The notes under the pieces were generated by a model. That model worked only from the letters and a program-made list of their open reading frames with translations. It was not told the origin of the DNA and did not search any database. From Phascolomyces articulosus (lineage: Eukaryota > Mucoromycota > Mucoromycetes > Mucorales > Lichtheimiaceae), in contig JAIXMP010000001.1 of NCBI GenBank assembly GCA_025677815.1, forward strand, positions 868,001-932,000: DNA of 64,000 nt, read 5' to 3'. Made by a program: the position numbers and the translations under genes. Each line of letters opens with the position of its first letter. The first letter of the stretch is position 1. Shown here in pieces: positions 23,126-36,143 of this stretch.

Positions 23126-24506
23126 CCTTTTAAATTACAATAGTTAGTTTGTTCAGCTGTTTAGCCATTCGTCAATCAGCTGAGGGACAGGGAGGGTTTC
23201 TTCATTTTTAATAAACATAAAACTTAACACTTCAAAAAAATAACATTTTTATCTTGTGTATTTAAAGTGTTTGGTATTGTTAGTTTGTTTAAAAGTCTAA
23301 AAAACAGGCAATTGCTCATTTCATTTTAAAGATGGAAGAATGATATTTTTTTATGTAATCTTGTTTCGGAGTACTTCCGGATGCACGGACCATGTCAATA
23401 AAATAAGTGAACCTGTCGCGACAGAAAATAATATATAAAATGGTTATTATATTCAAAATAACTAAATATATGCAACAAGCGTGGTGACACATAAATTTTT
23501 ATGGACCTTGTCCCACCTATTATGGACATTAGGAAGAGGTGATTGTGTTTTAGTTTTGAAGATAACATCCTGACGTGATGAATTGATTTTTTTTGTCTTG
23601 AGTATACCTACTTATCTCACATTACTATCCGATTAGACAATATAATGACTAAAAAAAATTGGATGAGTCTCATCAATACTAAGTTTTGAAGTTACGACAC
23701 ACAATTGTTACTGTTGAAAAACAAATTTCGTTTATTCTTTTTAATAATAAGAGTTCTATTATTATATCTGTTTTTGGTTTCATTTAGGCCTTTGAAAAAA
23801 AATCTTTTCTCTTGCTTTCTTACTCTTATTCTAAACAAAAGCTTTCGATTTACAACGCTTTAAGTGTATTTTTATAAATGTACATGCATGTATTATTCAA
23901 ATACAACCAGTTTGATTCATTACAAAGTGAATAATGGCGGTTCTGACGCATACAATTATTAGTAGTTTCTCTTTACTCATGCCTGCATACTTCTCTAAGT
24001 CTATGGTGATAGAATGTAAATTTGGAATTGGAATAATAAACTGCTCAGGGTGCTAAATATACCATATCATTATCTGAGTACTGATGGAACGCTGTGGTCA
24101 TGTTCATATGCATGAATCGGTATATCCTGCCTGGCTTCCTAAAATTTTAAATCAAGGAGGCAATAATCATATTAACTGAGTTATCTCATTCAACTTCCTT
24201 CAGTTATCATACATCTGATGAATGATAATATGTTTTTTATTATAAATATCACACATTTATGTTATACATATTACACAATCATAGACAGTGATGATTCATC
24301 ACAAAAGACACATAATGAAGTGTATTTGATATTAATAATAGGGTATATATTTACGCAAAAATATAAAGAAAATCTTCATCTCTTGGCCTTTGGATTAAAA
24401 AAATAGATGGTGGTTACACTTAAAGCATAAGATAATCATGCATTCATGAAACATATAAGGTATATTATCCCAGGAAAATCCATATTCAAGGCAGAAAACC
24501 CGAACA
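23126..24506. other. Gene-poor stretch
   Basis: AT-rich. The only coding-looking item is a possible terminal exon on the minus strand (24139..24074) after a TTTTAG acceptor, reading EARQDIPIHAYEHDHSVPSV then LR and stop. No partner exon was found. Confidence 0.35.
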
Positions 24507-24640
24507 ATGAACATCAATTTTTTTCTCGGTCCGTTGGTTCAAGCGGTGTGTGTGAGTGAATGTTGGTACCGTGAGAATGCGGAGGGGAGCAAGAAAAAAA
24601 ATCGTTCCTTGGCTTCTCCCTTCCACCTCCTTCAAAGGAA

Positions 24641-25689
24641 ATGTTTCAGCGTTTACACTCTCACAAAAAGTCAGCGTCTTGTACTGCCCTCCCTGTACCC
24701 TCCGCTAGTTCCTCCATTTCAACTCAATCCCAACCTGCTCCAAGCCATCATGGCCGATCAACACAACCAAAAAAACGCCAAGACTCGGATTTAAAAAGAT
24801 TATCGCATCAATCTACACCCGATAACCATACCACGACGGAACATAATTCAAGCGCTAGTAGTCCAAGCAGTAGTAGTAGTGTCCAAAGCAATCGATCTAA
24901 TCATGATTGGACGAAAACAACATTACCTTGTCAAGAAGAGAATATTACAGTACGAAGTGGCTTATCGTCTCTTTTAAAACATAAATCGTCTCCATTTCCT
25001 TTACCATCGGTCTGTCTATTTTCTCGAGAAGCGTTACGAAACGAATATTCGGAAAATCAAGAAATTGTACCGCATATATACCCTTCCAGTGTGCCTGTGG
25101 ATCAAATATGTATGTTGGTCAGTGTATTAGAATCTTTGTTTCGTACAGTCGATGAAGTATTATTAGATGGGGATAAAGATCAAGATCAAGAAGAGGAGTA
25201 TGAGCATGATGGTACTCATCATAAAAAGTGTGACGACGAAGATGATGATTATCGAATCATTGGTTTAGGCACGTTTAAAGTTGCCTCGTGGAATTTATCA
25301 GGTGATGGCGATGATATGGCCTTGGTAAGATTGAAGAATTTAATTACTTGGAAGGATGATTCAATGTATCATCACGACGTATATATGCATCATTTTTTAT
25401 ATCACGTGGTAATATATGTACTTATTTATTAGGTTGTCATTCTGTCAACTCATTATACCGATCCAATGATTCTTAAACATATCAAATCCATTCAAATGGA
25501 GTTATCAAAATTATTAAAAGATAAGGTTTGTTATTTGTTTTTTTTATGATATGAGACATATATGCCATTATTAATATAAATGAGGATAATAAAATGGAGT
25601 ATCAACTATATATTTCTATTCAGGTACCCATGAATGATATAGGGTTGAGTGCATTTGAACTCGTAGAACACTCGTTTATACCACATTAG
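24641..25689 (+). CDS. Hypothetical protein, 298 aa, three exons
   Basis: Exons 24641..25378, 25433..25525 and 25624..25689 join at phase 0 each time. The N-terminal 100 residues are Ser/Gln/His-rich and probably disordered. An ordered part follows: SSVPVDQICMLVSVLESLFR, an acidic loop (DQEEEYEHDG), then YRIIGLGTFKVASWNLSGDG and LVRLKNLITWKDD. The end is VVILSTHYTDPMILKHIKSI, QMELSKLLKDK and VPMNDIGLSAFELVEHSFIP. No known domain is recognised. The first intron is only 54 nt and its donor (GTATAT) is chosen for phase; the ATG at 24507 belongs to a different frame. The gene is upstream of and parallel to the MFS transporter. Confidence 0.65.
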
Positions 25690-25995
25690 TCATAGACTAT
25701 ATAAATAAAGAATTCCAGATTTTGATCTTCTTTTGACCTTGGGAAGACTTGATGTTACACATTTGATATACGGAAATGTCAGAGGGAAAAAGTATTTTCC
25801 ATTCCTAATCATCCGTACTTAGAAAAGGTTCGGATCAAAACTTGCCCTTTTTTTCTCGATCTATTCCCGTTCATTTTTATTTTCTTTTCATTTATTTATA
25901 AATACTCTTTTGGATTTTTTGTCTTCTTTTTATTTTGATTTACTATATATTATCATCATCATTATTATTATACAACCATAGATCAATAACGAATT

Positions 25996-28414
25996 ATGGA
26001 AGATAAAAACGTATCATCATCGTTATCCCATCATGATGAAAAAGTACAAATGGATAAACAAGATACTGTATCAACAATGACAGCAACAACTAACAATAAC
26101 AATGATACTACAACCACAGTGACTGAAGTTGTTTCCCCTTCTATAACTCATGGTGATGATGATGACAATGATGATGCAAAGACCAAGTCTGTCCTTGTAA
26201 AGAAATGGTGGGAATTCTGGAAAACCGATACATCCGATGTTGATCCTCATTCATTTTCAAGAGCCAAAAAGAATTTAATCCTGTTTATTATTGCCAGCGC
26301 TGGAACAATGTAAGTCATATTGTTTGTTGTAAATATCTGAAAATTGATCACCAAAACCTTAATTTTTTAGGGCACCAATTTCATCTACTGTTTATGTAAT
26401 CCTCAATCCCTTTTTTATATTATGATCTTCTCGTGACTTTCCAGAAGAAATATTAATGATATTTTTGACACTTTATTCAATACTCTATAGTATCCAGCAT
26501 TGGTCGATGTTCAGTATGATTTGAATACTACAGATACGGCAGTAAATGCATCAGGTAAAAATAAAAATAAAAAATCTGATACTCTATTCTTGAGAAACAT
26601 GCCTATTGAATATTTAATTGATTCTTATCTTTATAATACAATAGTGGCGTTATTTGTGTTTGTGGTTGCTATTTTTGTAAGTATGACTCTTTGTGAGTGA
26701 ACGAGGGGAACGAGGTAGGCATCTAATAATCAAAATTTGGATTGCTCAAATAATATTCCAATTGAATTGATTTCATAGCCGTTAATGTGGGCCTCGTGGA
26801 GTGATAAAAATGGTAAGTGGCATGATTTACAATGGTGGCTGTGCGGATAGGCATTTGTCAAGATGAAGTATTTATGGGTGAGGTCGTCATGGTTACTCAT
26901 TTATATAAATTTTAACTTTCCATAACAGGGCGTCGTAACATTTATATTCTTTCATTTGCGATCACTGTTGTTGGTACCATTTTATGCGCTGTATCTGTCA
27001 ACATTGCTATGCTTATTGTTTTCCGTGGTGTGAGTGCCATTGGTGCATCTTCTGTCCAGTCCATGGGAGCAGGAACATTATCTGATATTTTTGACTCGCA
27101 TGAACGTGGACGTGCTTATGCTTGGTATGTTCTGGGTCCAATTATGGGACCTGCCATTGGGTAAGTAATGATGGTTCTTTCTCTTCTCCTTTGATTATTA
27201 TGTATACGTTGAATGTATTAATTTATGAAGGGTCATTATATGTATATATAGTCCTATTATTGGAGGCTTTTTGACAGAAGCTTTTGGATGGAGAGCAACT
27301 TTTTGGTTTTCAGCTTGCCTTGGATTTGGTATTCTTTTATTGATCCTGTTTTTCCTTCCCGAGACTTTCCGACCTAAAGAAAAGGATCCCTCTATTACCA
27401 GTGAAAAGGAAGAAAATGGTGAAGAAAACCCGGAACCTCAAGAGAAACATAGACGTAAATTCCGAATCACTAATCCATTGGCTCCATTAAGATTCTTGTT
27501 ACTTACCAATGTATCTTTGTCCGTTCTTTATCTTGGTATCTTGTAAGTATTATATAGAATCGGAGTAGGATGATAATCTATGATGAAAATTATAAGAAGA
27601 ATTAGATGATAACCTATATGGATTACTGTATGAATAGGTTTGGTGTTTACTATTTGTTAAATACATCATTTGCTTGGGTATTTGCTAATCAATACAAATT
27701 GGACTCTGGAATCATTGGTGCATGTTATTTACCCGCAGCTGTCGGTGGCATGATTGGCGGTAAGCATCTGTATATGATTTGTATTCTTATATAAAAAAAA
27801 CCATATGGAAATACCATGTATCTTAACAGATAAGTTGTAGGTAATATTGGTGGACGTTTATCAGATTATGTTTATAATCGCAATGTCAAAAAAGCACAGG
27901 AAAATAACCAAGAAACTAACCCAGAAATGCGGATCAGTATTCCAATTTTATCGATCGCTGCACTATTCCTCTTGGGAGTTCTTACTGGATATGGTTGGAC
28001 TACGAAACAGAATGTCCATTATGCCGCACCGATGGTTTTCTCATTCTTTGGTATTTATTTTTCTTATATGTGTATACGTACAGATTGAAGTTATTTTGAT
28101 ATACTAACAGTAAAAATGGTATATAAATATAAATAGTGTCTGGATCCATCATGTTACCTCATGTCACCTTAACGACATATCTTGTGGATTCTCATCGTAG
28201 CCGTGGTGCATCGATAACATCGTGTAATAATTTATCCCGTTATATCTTTGCTGGTGTGGGTTCATTGACGTCTTCTGATTTAATGCGTGCTATGGGAACG
28301 GGTATTTTATTTACCGGCTGTGGTGCTTTGATCTTGATCCTCGGTGCACCTGTTATCTATGTAAAATTAAATCCACAAAAATGGGCAGCACAACGTAAAC
28401 AAATGGGTCTTTAA
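25996..28414 (+). CDS. MFS transporter, DHA1 (drug:H+ antiporter) type
   Basis: Nine exons join in frame: 25996..26309, 26371..26395, 26491..26676, 26779..26812, 26929..27160, 27252..27542, 27638..27759, 27841..28050 and 28137..28414 (563 aa). A cytosolic Ser/Thr/Asp-rich head of about 90 residues precedes TM1 (ILFIIASAGTMAPISSTVYY, then PAL). Motif A after TM2 is PLMWASWSDKNGRRNIYI. A motif C-like stretch is WYVLGPIMGPAIGPIIGG in TM5, followed by FWFSACLGFGILLLILFFLP. A charged central loop (EKEENGEENPEPQEKHRRK) separates the halves. This is the typical 12-TM fungal QDR/DTR/TPO-like exporter layout at the plasma membrane, using the proton gradient. The substrate cannot be told from sequence. 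Two very short exons (25 and 34 nt) make it easy to mis-predict. Confidence 0.88.
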
Positions 28415-28918
28415 TTCTTACCTTTGATTACTTTTCTCTCACCTACTTTTTTTGTATATGTAAAACCTTTTTTTTTATATTATTGTTCATTTTTACTATT
28501 ATTATTATTTTTGTTACATACTTCTAAGTTTTGAATTTTTCTTTATATTGACTACCCTTTATTTTCAAATTACTAGAAAGATACCATCAATGCCTCAATC
28601 CCAGTTTATGTATTATTTATGAAAATATGTAATTAATAAAAATATACTTGTTTAATCAAGAAATGCATGTAATTATGAAGCATGGCTGGATTCTATCAAT
28701 GTCCAGCCCCTATTTATAATCAGGATGGGGTCTTTAAACATAGAGATCCGCCATAGCTAGTGGATCACTTTTGAAATTATGGATTCTTCAAAATAAATAC
28801 TGAATTTCAGATCAGTACAGCTTTATTTATTATCATCCTGCGGCGATAGGGTAAAGGTAAAACATGCTATACGTGTAATATTTTATAATAACAATCATAT
28901 TCATCCAGATCACTGTTA
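28415..28918. other. Intergenic region between convergent MFS (+) and AKR-1 (-)
   Basis: AT-rich 3' flanks with AATAAA-like signals (for example AATTAATAAAAATA near 28631). No gene is seen. Confidence 0.5.
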
Positions 28919-30341
28919 TTACTTGGAAAAGGAAACAGCATCTACAAGTTTTCTCATCTCTGTCAATTCCTCATTCGTCAAGTGGATCTGTCCACTTTGG
29001 ACATTTTGTTCCAAATACTTGATCTTCTTTGTACCAGGAATAGCAAATATATTTTTTCCTTGAGCCAATACCCATGCTAAAACCAATTCAGCAGGAAAAA
29101 CGCCTTTTTTTTCTGCTAAACGTTCGATCTTGTTGACAAGGTCTAAATTCTTGGGAATACCATCATCTGACCAGAGATTAGGATTCTTTCTACGGAAATC
29201 AGTCTCAACAAGTTCATCCCGAGATTTGATATCTCCAGTCAAAAATCCCATACCCAGTGGTGAGCTGTTATAAATATAGATCCATTTGTTTGAGTCATAC
29301 AATTAAATATACACCACCACTATAATAGTTATATATAAGATACACACACATAAATATATTTATAACTGCTATACTTACTAGGCAACTACAGTTACTCCCA
29401 ATTCTTTTGCAGTTTCAAGTAATCCATTTTTTTCAATATCCAAAAACCAAGGGGAATATTGTACTTGAATCGCCGCAATTGGATGTACCTTATGAGCTCT
29501 TCGAAGAAGCTCTGGTGTAACAGCTGATAGTCCTAAATAGCGCACCTTTCCATCCTTTACCAACTCTGCCATAGCTTTTACAGTGTCCTCAATGGGTCTA
29601 CAAATTTCACAACATGTATATTTTGAGACCCGTGAGAAAAAAAAATCCCCAGGTTATATATAAATATAAGGATAATAATAACTGTCAGTTTCACAACAAG
29701 ATAAAACTCTCTTTCCTTCTAAAAATCAATCTTTATACAATCCAAATATCCCCTCATTATCATTAATAATAATTGGAATATGTGTCCTATGTGTATACAA
29801 TGCTTACATTTCAGGATCTGGGCGATGCAAATAAAATAAATCAATTGTATCCACACCAAGACGTTCAAGACTTGCATTGCATGCTTTATGGACATAATCA
29901 GGTTTCCCAGATAACCCAGTAAATTGTTTTGTTTCTCGATCACGTAGTACACCAAACTTAGTGCATAAAAATACTTTGTCTCGGTTCCCCGTCTTGGCAA
30001 AGTAGCGTCCCAGTAGTTCTTCATTTTCACCAGCTCCATACATATCAGCCGTATCCCAAAAAGTACAACCCAACTCTAATGCACGATCCAATACAGTCAT
30101 ATTGGTTTCGTCATTAAATTCATTGCCGTAAAACTCGGTCATGCTGTTTAGAAAATATTGAATGATTAGATTAGGAAAATTGGTTTAATAATAAAAGAAA
30201 TGTATAACTTAATACTCTATCTTCTTATAGCCATGGAATAGCAAAAAAAAATGAATATAAGTCATACCCCATGCATCCAAGACCAACTGGATTGAGAAAG
30301 AGACCGGTGTTGTTGCCAAGTGCACGTTTTATAGGGGCCAT
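28919..30341 (-). CDS. Aldo/keto reductase, copy 1
   Basis: Four exons (30341..30268, 30143..29808, 29597..29379, 29264..28919) encode 324 aa. The AKR tetrad is visible: Asp and Tyr in [20 protein letters not shown], Lys in VFLCTKFGV, and His in [18 protein letters not shown]-side motifs follow ([18 protein letters not shown] and [20 protein letters not shown]). It is closest in style to the AKR13/auxin-induced-like reductases (yakc type), cytosolic NADPH-dependent carbonyl reducers. The substrate is unknown. It is the most diverged of the intact AKRs here; for example it has [12 protein letters not shown] where copies 2 and 3 have [12 protein letters not shown]. All three intact copies share the same three intron positions and phases (2, 2, 2), so they descend from one split ancestor. 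Confidence 0.92.
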
Positions 30342-32088
30342 TTCTTTTTTTTTTTTTTGAAATAAGAGAAATGAAAAGCTGGAGGTACGTATATGTGTTA
30401 TTTTATTCTGGAGCAAGCAACGAAGAAATTCGATCCCTATTTGTATATTTTTTGATAAGCAAACGTATCCTATATTTGTTTAAAGATTACGTGGCATGAC
30501 GCAACAGAATGGGTAACAAGGATACGTAGTTTTGTTTCCTGTTAAGTGTGTAAGCTTTGCTTGATAGTATGTTTTTCTTAAATCATGAGCTAGGGTTTAC
30601 AACGCATTGTAATAAATAATACGTTACACAGTGATTATACTTCGCCATCACTCAGGTTTCTATTGATTAATAATCAAGATGCGTTAGCTATAAATAATAA
30701 CATATTATTTCTCAAAAACAAAATTTGTTGAGAAAGACTTAGATTATTATTATAACTCAAAAGGTATATACTGGCCTGATTGCTATTTATGTCGTAGTAC
30801 TTTTTTTTCCCTGTACTTGTAATCATTGCCAATGGGAGTAGATGATTACTATATATGGTAATATGTGTTTTCCATTTGCATAAAATCACGGCATAAACTC
30901 AATTATTAAGTTTATGCTGCATTTTTAATAGGGCAAAGTGAGAATACAACCAGATTACTACTAGTCTTATCCACGCTTAAAATAAATAGAAGGAGAGAGA
31001 CGGAACAATTACTGAAATAGAATGATAATTATAATGTAAACCAATTAACAATGTAAAATATATATGTAAATAGTAAATGGAAAGTCATTGAACTGACTGA
31101 CAGGCTCACTATTCAAGTATGCAAGATGATGGTGCGTACCCTGTTATTTATATTTGGGAACATAAACAATCTACCCAACTATGTAGTAAATTTTATGTCT
31201 TCTTTTTAAATGAACCCGCGAGACATTGAGCAAGATAATAAAGATAAAAGAAACTAAATGTTGTAGCCTCATGGCTGTTGTCGTAATAAATATGGCGGAT
31301 CAATACCAAGCCAATAGAAATGGAGATAACAGAAGAGTAGTGATAAAATAAAGAGTAACGTGAAAGATGTCGTTTATTGTTTTAATGATCAGGGGTATTT
31401 ATATGTTTTCTAACTACTTGTAATAATAATAAATTATATAATAAACTAATGATAATAATATGTATACGTGGAATAATGGAGGATGTGATACGTGTTCATG
31501 ACTGTCAATTGAATACGTGTTCGTATAATTAATAAGATGATGGATGATAAATACGTGGCATAATAAAATGCAAATACGATAGCAGTGATAAGGTGTTACA
31601 AAAATAAATCAAAAAAGGAAATGGTAGTAACCCTTATTTTTAGTTATGACACTGTCATTGTTGTAAATGTAAAGAAATACACCGCGATTCATCTTTGCGG
31701 GTGGATTCAACGATCGAAATTTATTTAAAAAGTTTTAAGCATGGAATACTCATACTTAACTTAACAACCCATTGCTTTTCCAATTCTTTCTTTTCCTTCA
31801 ATATCTTTATCATCAGACATATATAAACAGCATAAAAGATGGTATAAAAACTTACATAATATATCATAAATTTGGAGAGATCCTGTTCCCCATCATTGCT
31901 TAACATCACACATGTGATTATTTTTTAGTTTACAAATTGAAAATAAATAATATTTTGTTTTATTTGGTGGAGTCAATAAAAAGATTGATGTGTTAAAATG
32001 GTGTGATGGTTTCTTAGCAGCCTTATGCAACATGGTCATTGTCCAGTCCCCAGCAACTATCCTTTTCCATCATTTGCCTTTTATCCTT
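30342..32088. other. Intergenic stretch, no gene seen
   Basis: AT-rich, 1.75 kb. It contains the promoter side of AKR-1 and the 3' flank of AKR-2. The short open frames are compositionally random. Confidence 0.5.
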
Positions 32089-33420
32089 TTAGTATCGAGT
32101 ACCACTCACATTGGCGGCAGAAACAAGTTGTCGCATCTCTTCCAAGTCTCCACTCGACAATGTGAGTTCCCCACCCTTGACATTTTGTTCAAGATACTTA
32201 ACACGCTTTGTTCCTGGAATAGTGAAGAAATCTTTTCCCTGTGCCAACACCCAAGCTAAGACGAGTTCTGATGGAGTGGCACCCTTCTTTTGTGCAATTG
32301 CCTGGATCTTTGCTACTAATTCTAAATTCTTTGGAAAGTTCTCTTCAGAGAAACGAGGATTGTTGCGACGCCAGTCGTCTTCCGCCAAGTCATCTCTAGA
32401 TTTCACCGATCCAACCAAGAAGCCACGACCCAATGGGGAGCTATAAATTATCACCAGGAGGAGAGAAAAAGCCCATCATAATATTGTCAATATCTTATCC
32501 AAACATTATTTTTTTGGGGCATTTGCTTATAATAAACAATACCATAAATACTATACTTACTAAGCAACAATAGAAATACCCAATTCCCGTGTGGTCTCAA
32601 GAACACCATTTGTTTCAATATCCAAAGTCCAAGGTGAAAATTCAGCTTGATATGCCGAGATAGGATGAATTTTATGAGCGCGTCTGATTTCGTCAGCACT
32701 GTGTTCCGATAAACCAATGTATCGTACCTTGCCTTCCTTCACCAACTCAGCCATAGCCTTGACAGTGTCTTCGATAGGTCTATTGTTCCCCCCCCCCATA
32801 AAAATTCCAACGCGTGAGCATTATTTATCCATCCATTTAATCTCACTCCACCCAAAAATCAGTCTTCACGTCCCATCCTCCATTTTTAATAGTTTCCATG
32901 CTTAAACCTACGTTTCAGGGTCTGGACGATGCATGTAATACAAATCGATGGTTTTAACACCAAGACGTTTAAGACTGTTCTCACAGCATTGACGCACATA
33001 TTCTGGCTTTCCACAAACACCAGTAAATGCCTTCGTTTTCTTATCGCGAGTTACAGCAAATTTAGTACACAAAAAGACCTTGTCACGGTTTCCTGACTTG
33101 GCAAAGTATCGTCCCAACAACTCTTCGTTTTCGTGGGGTCCATAAACATCAGAAGTATCCCAAAAAGTACAACCCAGTTCCACAGCACGATCCAAGACAG
33201 CCATGTTGGTTTCTTCATCAGATGAACCATAGAAATCGCTCATTCTAAATATTTTAACGCGTTTATGTAAAAAAGGATTTATAACATATTTTTCTCTTGT
33301 CTTTTTTTATTGATGCCTAGTATTCCATAAAAAAGATAATTGAAAATCTTACCCCATACATCCAAGACCAAGAGGGCTTACCTTGACACCAGTTTTTCCA
33401 AGTTCTCTTTGTTCGACCAT
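32089..33420 (-). CDS. Aldo/keto reductase, copy 2
   Basis: Exons 33420..33353, 33244..32912, 32779..32561 and 32440..32089 encode 323 aa starting [20 protein letters not shown]. The tetrad residues are in [20 protein letters not shown] (Asp, Tyr), VFLCTKFAV (Lys) and [13 protein letters not shown] (His). The C-terminal NADP-binding region is [20 protein letters not shown]. It is a cytosolic NADPH-dependent reductase by family. The second intron contains an unusual run of 10 C (plus strand) just before the acceptor. From the end of exon 2 through exon 3 this gene is almost identical, intron included, to copy 3 on the opposite strand, whereas exons 1 and 4 and the other introns differ. Confidence 0.92.
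32554..32994 (-). repeat. Gene-conversion patch shared with AKR copy 3 (39305-39743)
   Basis: By eye these 441 bp differ from the other copy at only two substitutions and a 2-nt change in a G/C homopolymer. The match covers the last 83 nt of exon 2, the whole intron and exon 3, plus seven bases of the next intron. It breaks off abruptly at both ends. Confidence 0.85.
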
Positions 33421-35149
33421 GATAGATATTTAAAGTACTAACGCTTGTTTTGTATATGAGTGTGTTGTTTTATATATGAGAAAAATAAAAAAGATCTGGT
33501 TTTTATTTTCTTCACGATCAGCTTTAAATATAATTGATATTTCTAATGCCGCAAGGTTTGAGGTGAATAGAATGGATACCAGAAATGTTCAAAACATTAC
33601 GCGTATGTTAACTTAAATGGAGAGAACTCGTAATTTTCGCTGTATCTCCTTTTACCTAGGGGATAAATCGATCTTAACTATCGTTATTTATTATTAATCC
33701 ACATGACACCTGCCAGCTGCTTTATTTCCATAAAATTTTTTCCGCGTGCAATTGCGTATACTGTTTCCTTTTTCGGTTCTCAGTACCTAAATATTTACTC
33801 AAATCCATGCATTAATTTCGCCTGCATATTATGCAGACGATTCTGAACATTCATTTTCGCCTAGTTCAATCCGGCGTAAAAAGTGACTACACAAATATTT
33901 TGAAACACTTTAACAATAATATAGATAAAGTAGTTTGAATAATCACCAGCTTGCACGCGTTTCTTTTTTTTTTTTGTCTTTTCCATTTACTATATGTACA
34001 TATATTCGTATCGTGACTAAGGAAGGTAGATGGTTGACAAGAAAACGTTTCGAAGAAATCGTTGAAGAATTTATCGAGTCCTCCCACCATTATTTCAAAG
34101 ATAAATTTCGGATTACCACACAGGGTTTTACAAATATAAAAGTAGCTTTATCTGTATGTTCTTACTATATGTATATTTTTTTACTATAGAATGCTGTTAA
34201 TTTGTTGTTTGAAAAGTTGCTTGATATATAATAATATGTATTTATGTATTTCCAGGGAGACAGATTACGTCATACTGCTGTATTCCGAAACTGTCAAAAA
34301 GCATTTTCTTATGGTAACGATTGGAGCAATCTCCATCGTCTGTAAAAGACTGAAGGGTGGCATATTCCCATATATCACGGGGTATTGTACTGGGCGTGGT
34401 TCGGAACTGTTCAGAATGTGCAATCAGGCGCCAAATATGCAAAAAAAAACCAACAGCAGCAAAACCCATTGTAGCCAACGGGTCTATGCACCGTTTACAA
34501 GTACGTACATTGATACTATTAAACTGTATAAAGTAGAAGTTATCATAAATAAACAATTGGTATAATATACAAGTGTTATGTCTAATCGAGTGTAAAAACT
34601 ACTTTATTTTCTGAGACTCATAAGATTTTACGGATTTTGCAGCTTATCGAGGCAATTTTATATGTATTTTAAGAAGTAAAAAATGATGTTTATTTGTTAA
34701 CTGCATCAAACTCCATGGCGGTAGTATACGGCCTAGAAGATCTTATAACTAAGTGTATAAAGACCTCAGTTTTCACAATCATTCGACTTCCGCACCTAAA
34801 TTATTGGAATTAACACTGTTGCAAAAGATGGGGAACGATTGTAACACTACTGTTTTGGAAGGATAAAAATATTTATGGAATACGTTGTATTTTATTTAGA
34901 CAGTATTCGAATGTTTTTAAATATATAATACATGTACATAGTGATAACGTAAAGAGAAAAAAACGGAGAATGACTGTCATGATAATCGAATAACATGATG
35001 TATAACAAGGTATAAAGTTTTCAAGATAGTTGTAACACAAAACTCTTTTTATATTATACAAAGGACTATTTTTTACTTTCACTTTAATATTGAGAACCAC
35101 TGACAGCTGTAATTTCCGCGATATTTCACATTTCTACTACTTCTTCTTC
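33421..35149. other. Gene-poor stretch with unassigned exon-like fragments
   Basis: A plus-strand piece at about 34012-34138 reads TKEGRWLTRKRFEEIVEEFI then ESSHHYFKDKFRITTQGF. It is followed after a TATAG by NAVNLLFEKLL (34190-34224). At 34257-34560 both strands are open for about 100 codons, including minus-strand CKRCIDPLATMGFAAVGFFL then HIWRLIAHSEQFRTTPSTI. None is recognised and no joined model was found. The rest is AT-rich. Confidence 0.3.
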
Positions 35150-35600
35150 CAATAGTTAGAGGCGTCCACAACTCACATTTTGTTCAAAGTATTTGACGTG
35201 TTTAATTCTTGGAATAACAAAGAAATCCTTCCTTGAGCCAATACCCATGCAAGAACAAATTCTGAGGCAGTAACACCCCCCCCCCTTTTGCGCAAGAGCA
35301 TTGATTTGATTTACCACTTCCAAGTTCTTTAGGAAATTCTATTCAGAGAAACGATGATTATTTCGGCGCCAATCATATTCGGCTAAATCATTTATCGATT
35401 TGATAACACCTGTAAGGAAACCACGGCCCAATGGTGAACTATATTTAGATGGATAAAATACAACATGATTAGTAATCCATAGCTCCTTTTTTTGACAAAT
35501 TTATTATAACAAGGTCAAGTTTTCTTTCATTACTAAAATATAAGGTAGAGGCTTACTAACTATGAAGGAAATACCCAATTCGTATGTTGTATTATCGGCG
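35150..35600 (-). pseudogene. Aldo/keto reductase pseudogene A (truncated)
   Basis: The minus strand of about 35439..35160 matches AKR exon 4, with recognisable ends of the frame (the equivalents of [14 protein letters not shown], and KHVKYFEQNVS). It carries frame-breaking changes, including an expanded C/G homopolymer near 35277-35286 and lost codons near 35230. A short piece of exon 3 (about 35595..35556, the GISFI region) remains upstream. Exons 1 and 2 are absent. It is a dead relic of the same family as its neighbours. Confidence 0.8.
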
Positions 35601-36143
35601 ACTACAATCGTTAATTTTATTTTATTTAAGAAGAAAACTGATTTCAAGGGTATATATTTGCCTATATGTGGCTATATGCTTGGGCAATATTTCGCGAATA
35701 GCACCCATAATAAGATTTATTATATATGTATATAAATATGAATTGGCCATGATTACAATAAAAAACAGAATGTATCTCTGGCATTTTTAACTCATTTCAT
35801 CTGCTCATGATGGTTACTAATAATTCTACGTATAAATCCATAAAAAAAGGTGAATGACTTCTCAGTGTCGCAATGATGAATCTGAGGAGGGTTATGATTA
35901 TTAATACTAAAAGAGAGTAATTTATCCTCATTAGGAGCTACGTATGTTTTTACAAATATTTTCTTATCCACTAGAAACTACACATTGAAGTGGTGACACA
36001 CCAATCATATATTGTAATAAGCTCCTTGTTTCAGTATATAAACGAAAGGTTGTATTGAGAGGGCTTTCTCGATCAATTCCCAAAGGCTTAGGAATTATTA
36101 ATTACTCTACAGAGCTACTTTTTACACAATCCCTTTTTGTAAG

